From Thraustochytrium sp. TN22 (lineage: Eukaryota; Sar; Bigyra; Thraustochytrida; Thraustochytriidae), in contig JABLUY010000013.1 in NCBI GenBank assembly GCA_013306675.1, positions 63,494 through 127,493 on the forward strand: a stretch of 64,000 nucleotides of DNA, in the 5' to 3' direction. The notes beneath the pieces were generated by a model. That model did not search any database. It was not told the DNA's origin and saw only the letters and a list, made by a program, of their open reading frames with translations. Shown one piece after another: positions 32,987 through 43,506 of this stretch; positions within the stretch are counted from its first letter, which is position 1, and each line of letters opens with the position of its first letter. The translations under genes were made by a program, and so were the position numbers.

Positions 32987-33724
32987 ATGGCGAGCATGGC
33001 GACGGTGCCGGCGACGCTGCGCGCAGCGCCCGTGGGCGCGCCGCGGCCGGTGGAGGGCGAGGAGGACGAGCAGACGGTGCACCGCAGGTCGGTACCGGAC
33101 GACAATGACGTGGTGTTCGACATCGCGTACAGACCGCTGGCCGAGGGCGGGTTCGAGCGGCGCGTGGAGCGGTACAAGCTGTTCCGGCGGACGCGCGCGG
33201 CGACGGAGCAGATCGAGCGGCGCAAGCAGCTGGCGCGGTTCGGCGACGCGAGCGGAGTGGTGGGCCTGGAGCGCGGCGTCTCCATGGTGTCGCACGACGA
33301 GGTGGTGCTGGAGGACCCGCTGAGCGAGGACGCGAACAAGACAGGCGAGGAGCGCATGATCGAGAAGCTCAAGGCGAGCGTCAAGTCCAAGGGCGTGAAC
33401 CGGGCGGAGCAGGAGGCCGCCTACGACTACGACAGCTTCGTGAGCCAGCGCGCCACGTCGAACGCGCGGCGTCCCACCTCCAACTCGCGCTACGCAAACA
33501 ACAGCAGTCCGGGCCGTGCGCGCACGCCGGGCGGTGCCGGCTCGCAGCCACGCTCCGGGCCCTCGCCGGCCCGGCAGCGCTACGGCGGCCAGGGCAACGG
33601 CGGCCAGGGTGGTGGCGGCGGCGCCGGCGGTGGTCCGTCTCCCTCGAGGTACTCGGGCCAGGGCGGCCCGCGCGGGCCGCCCTCCAACTTTATGGGCCGC
33701 GGCCCGCCTTCATCGCAAGGCTGA
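32987..33724 (+). CDS. EIF3G: eIF3 subunit g-like protein lacking the RRM
   Basis: 245 residues from the ATG at 32987 (context GCAAGATGG). Residues about 33-110 resemble the eIF3g N-terminal domain, which binds eIF3i: a strand pair (VVFDIAYRPLAEGGFERRVERY) then the hallmark helix and motif TEQIERRKQLARFGDA, aligning with the family's AVARRKNWKKFG, and a following strand region (SMVSHDEVVLED). eIF3g normally continues with a zinc knuckle and a C-terminal RNA-recognition motif of about 80 residues. Here there is instead a Ser/Arg/Gly-rich tail with GGQ-type repeats, ending PPSSQG. No RRM signature (RGFGFV-like) was found in the downstream 1 kb. It may be a shortened eIF3g or a paralogue; an undetected 3' intron is possible but unsupported. 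Confidence 0.6.
   Translation: MASMATVPATLRAAPVGAPRPVEGEEDEQTVHRRSVPDDNDVVFDIAYRPLAEGGFERRVERYKLFRRTRAATEQIERRKQLARFGDASGVVGLERGVSMVSHDEVVLEDPLSEDANKTGEERMIEKLKASVKSKGVNRAEQEAAYDYDSFVSQRATSNARRPTSNSRYANNSSPGRARTPGGAGSQPRSGPSPARQRYGGQGNGGQGGGGGAGGGPSPSRYSGQGGPRGPPSNFMGRGPPSSQG
33660..33683. repeat. 24-bp perfect palindrome
   Basis: A perfect self-complementary stretch centred on CCGCGCGG, inside the Gly/Pro-rich tail of the eIF3g-like gene. It is probably a by-product of GGC/CCG codon use. Confidence 0.8.
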
Positions 33725-36412
33725 AAGCCGCTGTGAGCAAGCAAAGCGGCTGGAAGCAAGCGGCTAGACGCGGGTAAGCATCTATGGTCCCGCGCCGCCG
33801 GCGGGTCCGTGGCCATGGACAGCGCGGCAAGAGCAGAACCGTCGTACATGGCGTCAGCAAGGCGCGAGCGTGACGTCGTCAGGGCGCGAGCCACGAGCGA
33901 TGGCGAGCCCTGCCTGTGCCCGCGGCAACCACAACGCCAAGTCCGACAGACTGTACCGTACTGACCGTGACCGTAAAGACCACCACCAAATCATCTTTCC
34001 TGTGTCTCTTGTTGAGCTGCCCGGTGGTTGGCTGCATTCGCGCGCCGCGCCACCTCTTCGGTCTTGTACCTTCCGGCAGTCCGCGCGAGACGGCCTTGAT
34101 CCCAGGGCAGGTCAAGGCTCCCAACGGAGGAAGCGTGGGAGCCTCCGCATCGAATGCCGAGCCACGCCGGCTGTCCACGAGATCGTGACATGCCTCGCCT
34201 GACATTACATCCCACAAAGCCGCCGCGCCACGCGCCCCACCGCGCCCAACATCGGCATGACGTCAGCGACTCGGACGTGTGCCCGGGCACACCCGAACGA
34301 GGGTCGCTTACGACCCGCGAAGGCTGGGCCGCCGCGGCGGCGCCGAGAGGGACGCCCGTGCCAAGACTCGCCACGCCCGGCTCGTGCATGATCCCGCCGA
34401 CCAGCACCACTGCACAACGCGCGCGCGGGCGGCGGCTCGGCCTGGCCAAGCCGACGCTGGGCTTGAGTTCAAGTTGGTTCGCGGCCAGCTGTCTGGCCGG
34501 CCGGCCGACGACCTCGAGGCTGCGGTCGTCCTGCGGTCCGCAGGCAGGTTCGCTGCCAGAGGCTGCGTCCTCGCGGCGATAATGTCATGAGCACACGCAG
34601 CAGCGTGTCCTGGCGAACGAAATTGGCCCGGGCGTCCCGGCCAAGCGCTGGCCGCATCAACAGCTCGCACTTCGCGGCGCGCAGATTGCACATGATGGCA
34701 CAAGCCGGGCTTTTCGATGCTCATGTAGTTGACATGAACCGAGAGCTGCTCGAGAGTCGGCTGCTTGACCAGCTGCCTCAGCGCTCTATCCTCCTTTGGG
34801 GTAGCCAACGGGGGGGCGCGCCTTGGCGGTGGTACTCGCGCCGCGCTGCGCTCATCATCGCTGTCAAGTAGATCTGCGGCCTGACAGTGAACGCCGTGAA
34901 GCGATCAGCGATCATCATGCGCGCCGGCGACCACAGCGCTCTGAGTCGGCCGCGAGCTTCCGAGCGTTGCTCGATCAGCCTCGATGCCACCGGCAGCGCG
35001 TTCCGCCGCGGTCCGAGTGGTCGTCGTCGTCGTCGCCGCCGGCGGGTTCTTCTCGCGGCCAAACTGAACGCCGCGGAGCGCGGGAGGAGGGCCAGGTCGG
35101 GACTCCGTGGGGCGGCCGCGCAGCGGCCGCAGCGGCCAGCGGCGACCAGCATGGCTACATGTGCGGCCGACCGCGCGACTCCGAGGCAGTTCGCTCGCTC
35201 GCAGGTCGCGGACTCGCGGACCCGCGGCTTGCGAGCAAAGCCGAGGCGAGGCGATGCGACGCGAGGCGAGGCGAGGCGAGGCGAGGCAGTCGAGCCAAGA
35301 GCGTCGAGTCGAGTCGGGGTCGAGTCCGGCGGCTGCGTTCCACCGCCGGCTACGGCCGACGCTGTGGAGGTCCGCGTTGTAAAGCCTCGAGTCGCCTGGT
35401 CTGGCCCGGCTTGGCCCGGCCTCGCCCTGACGCGCCGACCGGCGGGACGGCGCGAGCCGAGGCAAGCCGAGAGCGACAACGAGCGAGCGGCCTGTGGAGC
35501 GAGCGAGCGACTCGGAGCGAGCGGCTCAACGGCCAGCCGGCCTGCCAGCGCAACTTGAAGCCCGAACGTGCGTCGCGCCTGGCTGGTTGCCCAAAAAGCT
35601 GCCAAAAGGCTGGCTGCCAGAAAGCCTAAAAAGAGAGCTGATCGAGAGCCGCCAGAGTGTGTGCGTGCTCCGTGCCGGTGACGGACAAAACGCTACGGAC
35701 ACGGTGGCCAGTCTCTCCCTCCTCCTCAGCTCACACTGCCAGTGGCGGCAGCTGCGCGGATTCTCTGCGTCAAGCGACCGAAGAGCGACCACTCGGACAA
35801 GCCATGGCATGGGCAGCTTGAGGACCGATCAGGATCTGTGTTCGATGCCGCGAATCTGTCTGCCTTGATCGCTTCCGACGCCTCGGCTCGCTTCGTGTCG
35901 GCCTGCATAGCCCTGCTGCACTCGTTCAGCTTTTGCGCCCTTGCTGAGTGGACATTGACGCTGCTTGGCTCTCACGAGCTGGCTGAGAAGATCTGCGCCC
36001 ACGAATTTTCTCTCTCGCTCGCGGCTCGCGGCGCTGCGGCGCTCGCCTCGCTCTCGCTCGCCTGCTCACTTGCTCTCACGCGCGCGCGCGCTGCTGGCGC
36101 ATTTGTTGGCCACTGGCAGGACGCGGGTCCTGGGTCACGCGCTCGGCTGACGCGACCTGCGCGGACGCAGCCAGCCTCACTGACGCGCCTGCTGACGTCT
36201 GCCAGCTAGCTCGTCATGGCCAGCGCTCAAGGGACTTGGCTTGGGAAGAGGGAGCGGACATGAGCGCCTGCGGCGGGGAGCTTGGGAAGGTCGATAGCGC
36301 GATCGCAAGAGAGAGAGAGAGAGAGAGAGAGTCATCATCATTGAACACCGGTAGTAGCTACAAGGCTGGTTTGATTGGTCGTTTTCGGCCTCCTTGGTTG
36401 TTTTCGGCCTCC
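33725..36412. other. 2.7-kb intergenic region
   Basis: No gene recognised on either strand. It includes short GGCGA repeats (about 35242-35290), GAGC units near 35495-35525, (CG)n near 36065-36090 and a (GA)n tract at about 36309-36331, some 80 bp beyond the bZIP stop. Overlapping open frames here are Ser/Arg/Ala-rich in every frame and have no family features. Confidence 0.5.
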
Positions 36413-37858
36413 TCACTTGTCCTCGTCCTTGACGTTGACGGAGTCCGTGGAGGAGTTGACCGAGGATGCGCTGGAGCGCGCCTTGGAGGCGCTGGCCGAG
36501 ACCGTGCGTGAGGCTGCCGAGTTGGCGTCGTCGCTGAGGCCCATGGTGGAAGCCGAGTCAGCGAACTCCTCGTCAGTGCCCGGGTAGGCGGTGGGGTCGT
36601 CGTCGGTGGCCTTGTTCCACATGTTGTTGAGCATGAAGGTGCAGGCCTGGTTGCGCTCAATCCAAAGGAGGAACTTGGCCTGCTGCGCGGGGGAGATGGA
36701 CTCCATGACCTGGTCCATTTGCTTGGCCATGGACTCATAGTTGGACTTGACGCGGTTGTCGAGCTCGGTGAGGATACGCAGACACTCAGCGATGTTGCGG
36801 CGCTGCTGGCGGATGCCACCGCGCATGCCCATGAGCGTGGCCTTCTGGTCAGCCGTGAGCTCGAGCTCCGAGCAGAGCATGTTCCAGATGCCGCCGCCAA
36901 AGGTCTTCTGGTTCTTCTTCTCGTCGTAGAACTCGTCGTTTTGCTGGAGCGACCACATGGTCATCTTGCTGACGGTGGTGGGGATGAGAAGGCCCTTGAG
37001 CTTGGACAGGTGGTAGGTGATGGCGGCGTTGCGCTCGCGGCCAAAGTCCGAGTAGAGCTCCTTGTATTGCTTGAGGAGCGCCTTGAGCTCCTCGGAGCTG
37101 CCGCTGCGCTCGACGTGCTTGCGCATGCGAAGCATCTCCTGTTTGCGGGCGGCCTCCTTGGCGCTGCCGTCCTTGCCCTGGTTGAGCTGGGTCTCCAGCT
37201 GCTTGTTCCACTGGCGCAGGCGGTCCACCTCCTCCTCGAGCTTCTGGTACTTTTCGCGCTTGCGCCGGCGGCAGTTACGCGCGATCTCGCGATTCTTCTC
37301 GAGGCGGCGCTGCCGCTTCTGGTTCGGGTCCGAGGGCTTGTGATCACCGGTCGTGCTGCTCGTTGTGGAGCTGTTGCTCGAGATGGCGCTGCTGCGATCA
37401 AGCTTGCGCTTGGCGCCGCCGGCCGAGGGCGACATCTGCTGCGGCTGCTGCTGCTGCTGGTGTTGGGCCTGATGCTGCTGGGGCGCTACAGGCGCGGGCC
37501 GCGGCATGCCCATGCTCGAGCTGGAGCTGGAGCTGGAGGCGGCGCCCACCGGCGGGACGGCCACGGGCGAGAAGTGGCCGTGACCGACAGGCTGCTGATG
37601 CTGCACCTGCTGCGCGGCGCCGCGGCGCGTGCGGCGCGTGCGGGGCACGTCCTCCGGCATGGCGTCGAGGGGCGCCACGGGCGGCAGGTGGCCCACGCCA
37701 GGCAGCAGCGAGTCCACAAAGGCGCTGTCATCCGCGCTGGGCCCGCCCGTCCCGAGCAGGTCTCCGCTCATGAGCATCCACGACGCCAGATCGCTGTCCG
37801 CGCCGCTCATCCCGCCCGACTCGCCTGCGATAAAGTTGAGCGCGCTCTCGCTATCCAT
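36413..37858 (-). CDS. bZIP transcription factor with conserved helical C-terminal domain
   Basis: 481 residues from the ATG at 37858; in-frame sequence further upstream is low complexity. The N-terminus is acidic and hydrophobic (possible activation region), then His/Gln/Ser-rich. The basic region (about 181-204, KRQRRLEKNREIARNCRRRK) has Asn189 and Arg197 in the N-x7-R spacing that reads DNA bases; the leucine zipper is about 205-230. A second helical domain (about 290-440) contains KLKGLL, TADQKATLMGMR and SPAQQAKFLLWIERNQ. Such a C-terminal domain is, to my recollection, frequent in stramenopile bZIPs, and it vaguely recalls the DOG1 region of plant TGA factors. No LOV domain is present, so it is not an aureochrome. 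Nuclear regulator; targets unknown. Confidence 0.9.
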   Translation of the reverse strand: MDSESALNFIAGESGGMSGADSDLASWMLMSGDLLGTGGPSADDSAFVDSLLPGVGHLPPVAPLDAMPEDVPRTRRTRRGAAQQVQHQQPVGHGHFSPVAVPPVGAASSSSSSSSMGMPRPAPVAPQQHQAQHQQQQQPQQMSPSAGGAKRKLDRSSAISSNSSTTSSTTGDHKPSDPNQKRQRRLEKNREIARNCRRRKREKYQKLEEEVDRLRQWNKQLETQLNQGKDGSAKEAARKQEMLRMRKHVERSGSSEELKALLKQYKELYSDFGRERNAAITYHLSKLKGLLIPTTVSKMTMWSLQQNDEFYDEKKNQKTFGGGIWNMLCSELELTADQKATLMGMRGGIRQQRRNIAECLRILTELDNRVKSNYESMAKQMDQVMESISPAQQAKFLLWIERNQACTFMLNNMWNKATDDDPTAYPGTDEEFADSASTMGLSDDANSAASRTVSASASKARSSASSVNSSTDSVNVKDEDK

Positions 37859-38151
37859 CTTGATGCGGTTCTGCCTTACGTCGCGCGCGCCGTATCCGGA
37901 AGCGCAACTTCTGCCTCGGCGAGGCGAGGCGTGCAAGCGCCAGGCCCTGCTCCTCCGCGCTCGTGGAAGTCGCGCCGCGCGAGCTTCCTGGCCGCCGCTC
38001 CAGCGATTCGGGGTCTGCCGGCCCGCCTGCCTGCCTGCCCGTCTGCCCGTCTGCCCGTCTGTCTCCCGCCCGGGCTCCTCGCGACTTGGCAGCGGCGCTG
38101 CTTCTTCCTCCTGCGCTACTCCGCTCCGCAGCTGCCGGCGGCGGGGGCTGC

Positions 38152-38220
38152 TGAGTCGAGTCGAGTCGAGCCGAGCCGAGCCGAGCCGAGTCGAGCCGAG
38201 CCGGGCCGGCCGAGCCGAGT
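38152..38220. repeat. (TCGAG/CCGAG)n pentanucleotide array
   Basis: About twelve 5-bp units alternating between TCGAG and CCGAG, about 300 bp upstream of the bZIP start codon. Confidence 0.85.
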
Positions 38221-40194
38221 TGGTCGAGCGCGCTTGCCGGCCGCGGCGCGGGGGCGGGCGAGCGTGCGCGCGCGTTGCAGCGCCCCGGCCGCCTCCTCTC
38301 GCGTCCGCTGGGTCCGCCCGGCAGGCCTGGCTCGCCGCGGCGCTGACGAGCACGGCGCAGGCGAGCCGCGGGGCGCGCTTCGCGGATTTGGGGCCTCGCG
38401 CGGCGCCGCGCTCCGACTCGGGTCCACCGGCCCGACGGCGCGAGCGAGGCGGGCGAGGCGCGCTCGGCGGGCGAGGCGGGCGCGCTCGCGGGCGGCGAGC
38501 CCGGGAGGGCGAGGCCGCGGCCGCGGGCGAGAGAGAGAGAGAGAGCTCCGAGTCGCGGGGCGAGAGCGAGCGAGCCGCGTTCGCGGGCGCGATGGACAAG
38601 ACGGACGAGGGAGAGAGAGAGACGCAGGACGAGAGCGCGAGACGAGCCAGGCGGGCGGGAGGCCAGCACGAGCGAGCTGCGGAGCGTGCGGGCGAGCTGC
38701 AGGGAGCTGCAGCTCGGCCTGCCCGCGCGCTGCTGACGTTAGCCGTGCGCCGGGCGCCCTGGCCGCTGCCGGGCTTGCGGGCTTGGAGCTTAGCTGCCTG
38801 CCTGCTTACGTGGGGCTTGGGAGGCGAGCGAGAGGGAGAGGCGACGGGAGAGGGAGAGGCGCGCGGGCCGAGGAGCGGCGCGGCGAGAGGCGCGCGGCGC
38901 GGCGCGACGGCCGGCGGTCGCGGTGCGCCTCGGCGCGAACGCGGGCGGCCGCGAGGCGCGGCGGCCGCGGGGCGCGCGGCGCGCGGCGGCGCCGGGGCTG
39001 GCTGGCCTGGCGCAGGCGCAGGCGAGCGCGCCGGCCCAGATTCGTACGGATTCGCCAGGAGCGCGCGGGCGCAGCGCGGCGCGGCCGGGCCGCCGGTGCG
39101 AGGGGCGCCGCGAGCGCGAGGGAGGCCGCCGCGAGCCGCGCTCGACTGCCGCCGCCCGAGCGCTGCCTGCTGCCTGGCCGCCGCCGTGCGCGGCAGGGCG
39201 CCGCGTGTGGCGAGCTCGCGCGCGCGGGCTTGCCTCGCGAGTTTGAATGGCGCGCTGCTGAGGTAAGCTGACGTGGCAGCAGTTTCGCCGCGTTCTTCCG
39301 TTCTCCCCGGCGCCCCTTCGCGCCGCCTTTCCGTTCTCTTGCTGACGTGTGCCGGCGCCACCTGTTCCTCCGCGCCTCGGCGCGCCGCCTTACGCGGCGC
39401 CCCCCGTCCCGCAGCTCCCACCGCTGGCGCCCGCGGCCGTGTCGGGTGCTTGTGGGGGTCCCGCCGCCTTAACCAGATCGCTGCGGGCGCGACTGCGCCG
39501 CTCGGCGCCCCTCAGCCCGGCTTGTGAAAGCACGCAGGCCCCGCAGCGACCGGGCAATACCGACGAACTGGGGGCCAGGCCCGGCAGTCGGATTCAGATT
39601 CCGCCTGCCAAAAAAACTTGGTCCGCGCGCGTCGACGCGTAGCTGGTCTAGCTCGCTCGCTCGCTCGCTCGCTCGGCGACGCTCCCTCCAATCCAAAAGC
39701 TTGGCAACTTGCTTGATGGGCAGAGCGCCGAGAGCGGAGCGCCAAGTCGGCTCGGCTTCGCAGGCTTCGCAGGCTTCGCAGGCTGGGCAGTGCCTGCTTG
39801 GCTCGCGTTGGATCCTTGTTTCAAGCTGACTGTGAGCGAAGCTGCTGCCACTCATGGTGGGTGGAACGGGCCGGCGGCGGCGGGCGGGCAACGCTGTGAG
39901 GCGTGATGCACGCATCGGCGGCGGCGCGGCTCCGGTTGGAGCGAGCGGGCCAGCGAGCGTGGCTGCGCCGGCCCGGCCGGCCGGCGAGATTGAGAACGAA
40001 TCAAAAGCTTGGAGGCTGGCTGGCTCGGCCACTGGCACCACAGATCGATGGGGGGGCGTCAAGCCAGCCACGGCAGGCAAAATGAACTTTGGAAAAGGTG
40101 TGCGTGCGTCCGCCGTCAAATCCCCTCCTTGTGCCTATGAAAATTCGGCCCGGTCGTCGCGACCTGGTCCACCTCCGAGGCGTGGCATGACTCG

Positions 40195-40330
40195 GAGGCG
40201 AGGCGAAGCGAGGCGAGGCGAGGCGAGGCGAGGCGAGGCGAGGCGAGGCGAGGCGAGGCGAGGCGAGGCGAGGCGAGGCGAGGCGAGGCGAGGCGAGGCG
40301 AGGCGAGGCGATGCGAGGCGATGCGTGGCG
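40195..40330. repeat. (AGGCG)n pentanucleotide array
   Basis: About 26 units of AGGCG, nearly all perfect in the centre with degenerate units (AAGCG, ATGCG, TGGCG) at both edges. The edge-decayed pattern fits replication slippage or unequal exchange. Confidence 0.95.
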
Positions 40331-43300
40331 ATCGAGGCATCGAGCTCCGAGCACCGCAAAAGAAGGAGGCGATCCGTGATGGCTGGCTAAGTGCTGGAGC
40401 TGGCTGCCTGGCCAGTGTGGCAGCACTGTTTTGCTAGTGGCTTGCTCAGCCTTCCTGGCGAGGCCCGCGAGGCCTTTGCCTGCTGGCTTGCTTGTTCGGG
40501 TGCTGACCACCTGCTCGGCCGCTCCTGCCTGCAGTGGTCGGTCGGCCGCCTCCCTGACCGCTTGCCGACAGACAGACAGACAGACAGGCGGACGAAGACG
40601 GACGGAAGAGCGGAGCTGGTTCGAGGCGGGCCAAGCTGGCTTAGCCGCAGAAGCACGCCCGCACTCGAGGCTGGAGTTGGCAGGCCAGTGCCCAGACTCC
40701 CAGCGGGAGTCGCACGCGCGGTGTTTCGATCGAAGCTTCGGCACGCCGATCGCACCTCAGACGACTGCTGCGGTCTTGCCAGGCGACGCGGCGAACGCGG
40801 CGCTTGGCTTGGCCTGGGCACGTGACGCGTGCAGAAGCATCCGAGCAGGCAGCTGGACAGGAGTTTAGCCTAGCTAGCTAGCGAGTTGGCCTACTAGCTT
40901 TATAGCTGACTGTGCCTGTGGAAGAGCGATCTTGAAAATTGGTTCGCATGCGGACCCTGTCGCGAGCCTGGCGGCCCAGCCTGAGCAGAAAACTTACTGT
41001 TAGTAGAGTACGAGGCCAAACAGACCGAACAGACGGAAGCGTGGCATGTGCCCACCCCTGGCCGCTCAGCGCTCGCTCGCGCGCTCGCTCGCGCGCCCGA
41101 TCGATCCCTGGTACCCTCGCTGACCACCTTGCTTGTGAACCGCGGCTTGGCGGCGCACTCTCCGAGTCTCCGAGCCTCCGTCTCTCACCTCTCCCAGGCC
41201 CGGCTGCGGCTGCGGCACGTCAGCCGCCTCGCAGGGCTCCTGCGGCTGGTCCGCCGGCTGAGCTCGCTCGTCACAGGCGTGCGGTGGTATCCTGAGCTCC
41301 TCTTCCTCATCCTACGCTCCTCCGCCCCACATTTCTGCTGATGATGTGATGTGAGATGACGAGCGATGACGAGCGCAGCGGTGGCTGGAGCTACCTATGG
41401 ATGTGCACGGTCAACGCCGCGCCGCTGTGCGCCCGGGCTGCTGCTCCGCGTCATGTCCAGTGGCAGCCAGCACCGGCGCAGAGCAGCCAGGCGACCGCCA
41501 TCCACCCGCGTCACGCCGCCCGTCGCTGGCGATCCTTTCGATCGATCGCCCAGCTAGCTCTCTAAAGCTAGGATCGGGCACGCCCGCGGCCACGCTCCTG
41601 TGGGAGGGCCGCCAGACTCGGCCAGAGGTACTAGCTAGTGCCAGGAGTGGAGGGCTCCAGTCGACCTGCCACTCCGCTGCTGCCCTCGCGGTACCACCAC
41701 TCCCGCCGCGCGAGGTGCATCGACGCGCTGTCGGAGGCCGAACGCGGCCAGCCGCCTTGCCCGATCGCGGCCTCCGAGTTGCAGCCTCACGCTGCGCAGG
41801 CCGCGGCTGCGGCTGCGCCGGGGCGGAGGCACGGACGTGCCCACGACTTGGCTGGGGCCGCTGCGGTGGCCGCGGCGGCCGCAGCGGCGCAGCCACAGCC
41901 GGCAGTGCACGGCCGGTCAGCGCTGCTGAAGAAGACTTGAAAAGGCCCACCGTGACTGGCAGCAGCCGCCGCGTGCCAAGCGCCACGCGCCACGCGCCGC
42001 GTGCCGCCGGCCAGCTAGTCGGGCCGACGCGCCGGACGCGATCGAGCTTCCGGGCCTTCACGTCGGCTCGCTCGCTCAGCGTCGTTGCTCGCCGATTTCG
42101 CGGGCATGGATATTTTCTCCACAAGTTCCACGCCGTCCACGGTCCCCCCCCTCCTTCGTCACTGTGTCACAGGCGCGTGAGCCGTGCTTTGCGCGGCCTC
42201 CGCTCTCACTGCGCTGTCTGTCACAAGTAGTTGCCGGCCTGGCTGCCTGGCTGCCTGCGAGGGTCACTGGATCCCGCACGCCGCCTCGTCAAGCTACTTC
42301 TAGATGTCGGACCGCAGCCGTACCTGTCGCTTCACAGAAAGCGGCCACGCTTTTTTCGAGCAAGGTGCAGCCACTGCGAGGCGGCCTGCAAGACGGACGG
42401 TGCAAGTGAGCTGGAACACCTCGCGAGCTAGTTAGACAGGCCAAGGCCTAAGCTAGAGCCACGGCGCCAGCCCTTCCTTGTTGGGTCCCCACCTCCCGTC
42501 GCACGCCGACGTCAGCCGAGCGCACGCTCGTGAGCTCGGGTTCAACGGGCTGTCTTGCCTTCCTGGCTTGCTTGCATCAGCCAGCAGACAAGCACACGCG
42601 AGCGCGACCCGGCTCGACTCGACTCAGCTCAACTCGTGGAATCCGCGAGCGCGACCCGCCTCGACTCAACCCGACGCAGCCCGACCCACCACTGGCAACC
42701 CGGACCCGGCGGCCCGGCCGCGGCACGGTGCCAGTGCCGATGGCCCGGCCGCGTGCTGGCCCTCGCGGCGACGCGGCCTCGACTCGGACTCGGAGCCATA
42801 CATAGCCCCGCGAGCGATCTGGCTCGGAGGCAGGTCAGGCAAGGCAAGAGGGCCTCGCCCCACAAAAAGGGGCGGCGCGTGCGGCGCCGTCCGTGGAGGC
42901 CACCACAGACCACGCGACTGCCACCACCAGCCATGGCAGGCTGCGATTGGCCGAGCCTGTCCGGGCCTCTCGGAGTCACAGTCAGGCTCCAGCCTCCGGG
43001 GGCCTCTCCGGCGCCGGAGCCTCCGCCGCCGGCCGGCCCGGGGGCCTCCCTCCCGGACCAAGTCGCTGCTGGCTGCGGAGCTGATGGCCGCTTCGTTCAT
43101 CTCTGCCGCTCTGCGCGGTCCAGGCTTTTTGGGCGTCGAGAAGGCGACCGGGGCAAGAAGAGCAGCGGTGCCCCATCTCGGCGCTTTTGGCTATGCGTCC
43201 AGGAAGCGCGGGTGCAGTTGCTGAGCTGCTCAGCCCTGAGGCTGCTTCGAACCTTTTTGGAAAGCTTGTGTACCATACACCACCCGTGGCAGAATACAAA

Positions 43301-43506
43301 TACATGCATGGCTTGGGGTAGTCTTTAACATGGCATCCGGCCGCCGGGCCCCGGCGTCGTGAAGCTTGCACCCGTGAAGTTGAAGGCGGTTGAAGGCGGT
43401 CAAGCATGTCGGCCGCCGGCGAACTTGCAGCCAGGTCACACTGCACAGCGACCAGTAGTGGCCCGTCCTGGACCCGCAGCGCCTTCTTTGCCTGAGCCTT
43501 CATCCG

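Larger units (their letters stand above)
37859..43506. other. 5.6-kb gene-free, repeat-rich region
   Basis: No gene is supported. It lies between the bZIP start and the pseudokinase stop, both minus strand. It holds pentanucleotide arrays based on CGAGN (38152-38220, 40195-40330, and looser forms near 42600-42680), a GCTC run (39651-39675), GACA units (40569-40589), GCCT/GTCT units (38020-38075) and TAGC units (40870-40882). Many open frames reflect repeat composition. The first few hundred bases next to 37858 should be the bZIP promoter and leader. Confidence 0.55.

Noticed and set aside
36413-37858. Aureochrome (blue-light bZIP)
   Set aside because: No LOV domain or its Cys-containing core is present after the zipper.
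36719-39271. 850-codon plus-strand frame opposite the bZIP gene
   Set aside because: It is the complement of the bZIP coding region plus repeat DNA; Leu/Val/Arg-rich without a domain. Typical antisense frame in GC-rich DNA.
37859-39421. Minus-strand extension of the bZIP frame by about 520 codons
   Set aside because: Composition follows simple repeats, no domain is visible, and the ATG at 37858 gives a normal bZIP start.
40116-40359. RLASP-repeat peptide on the minus strand
   Set aside because: It is the translation of the AGGCG array and has no start or context of a gene.
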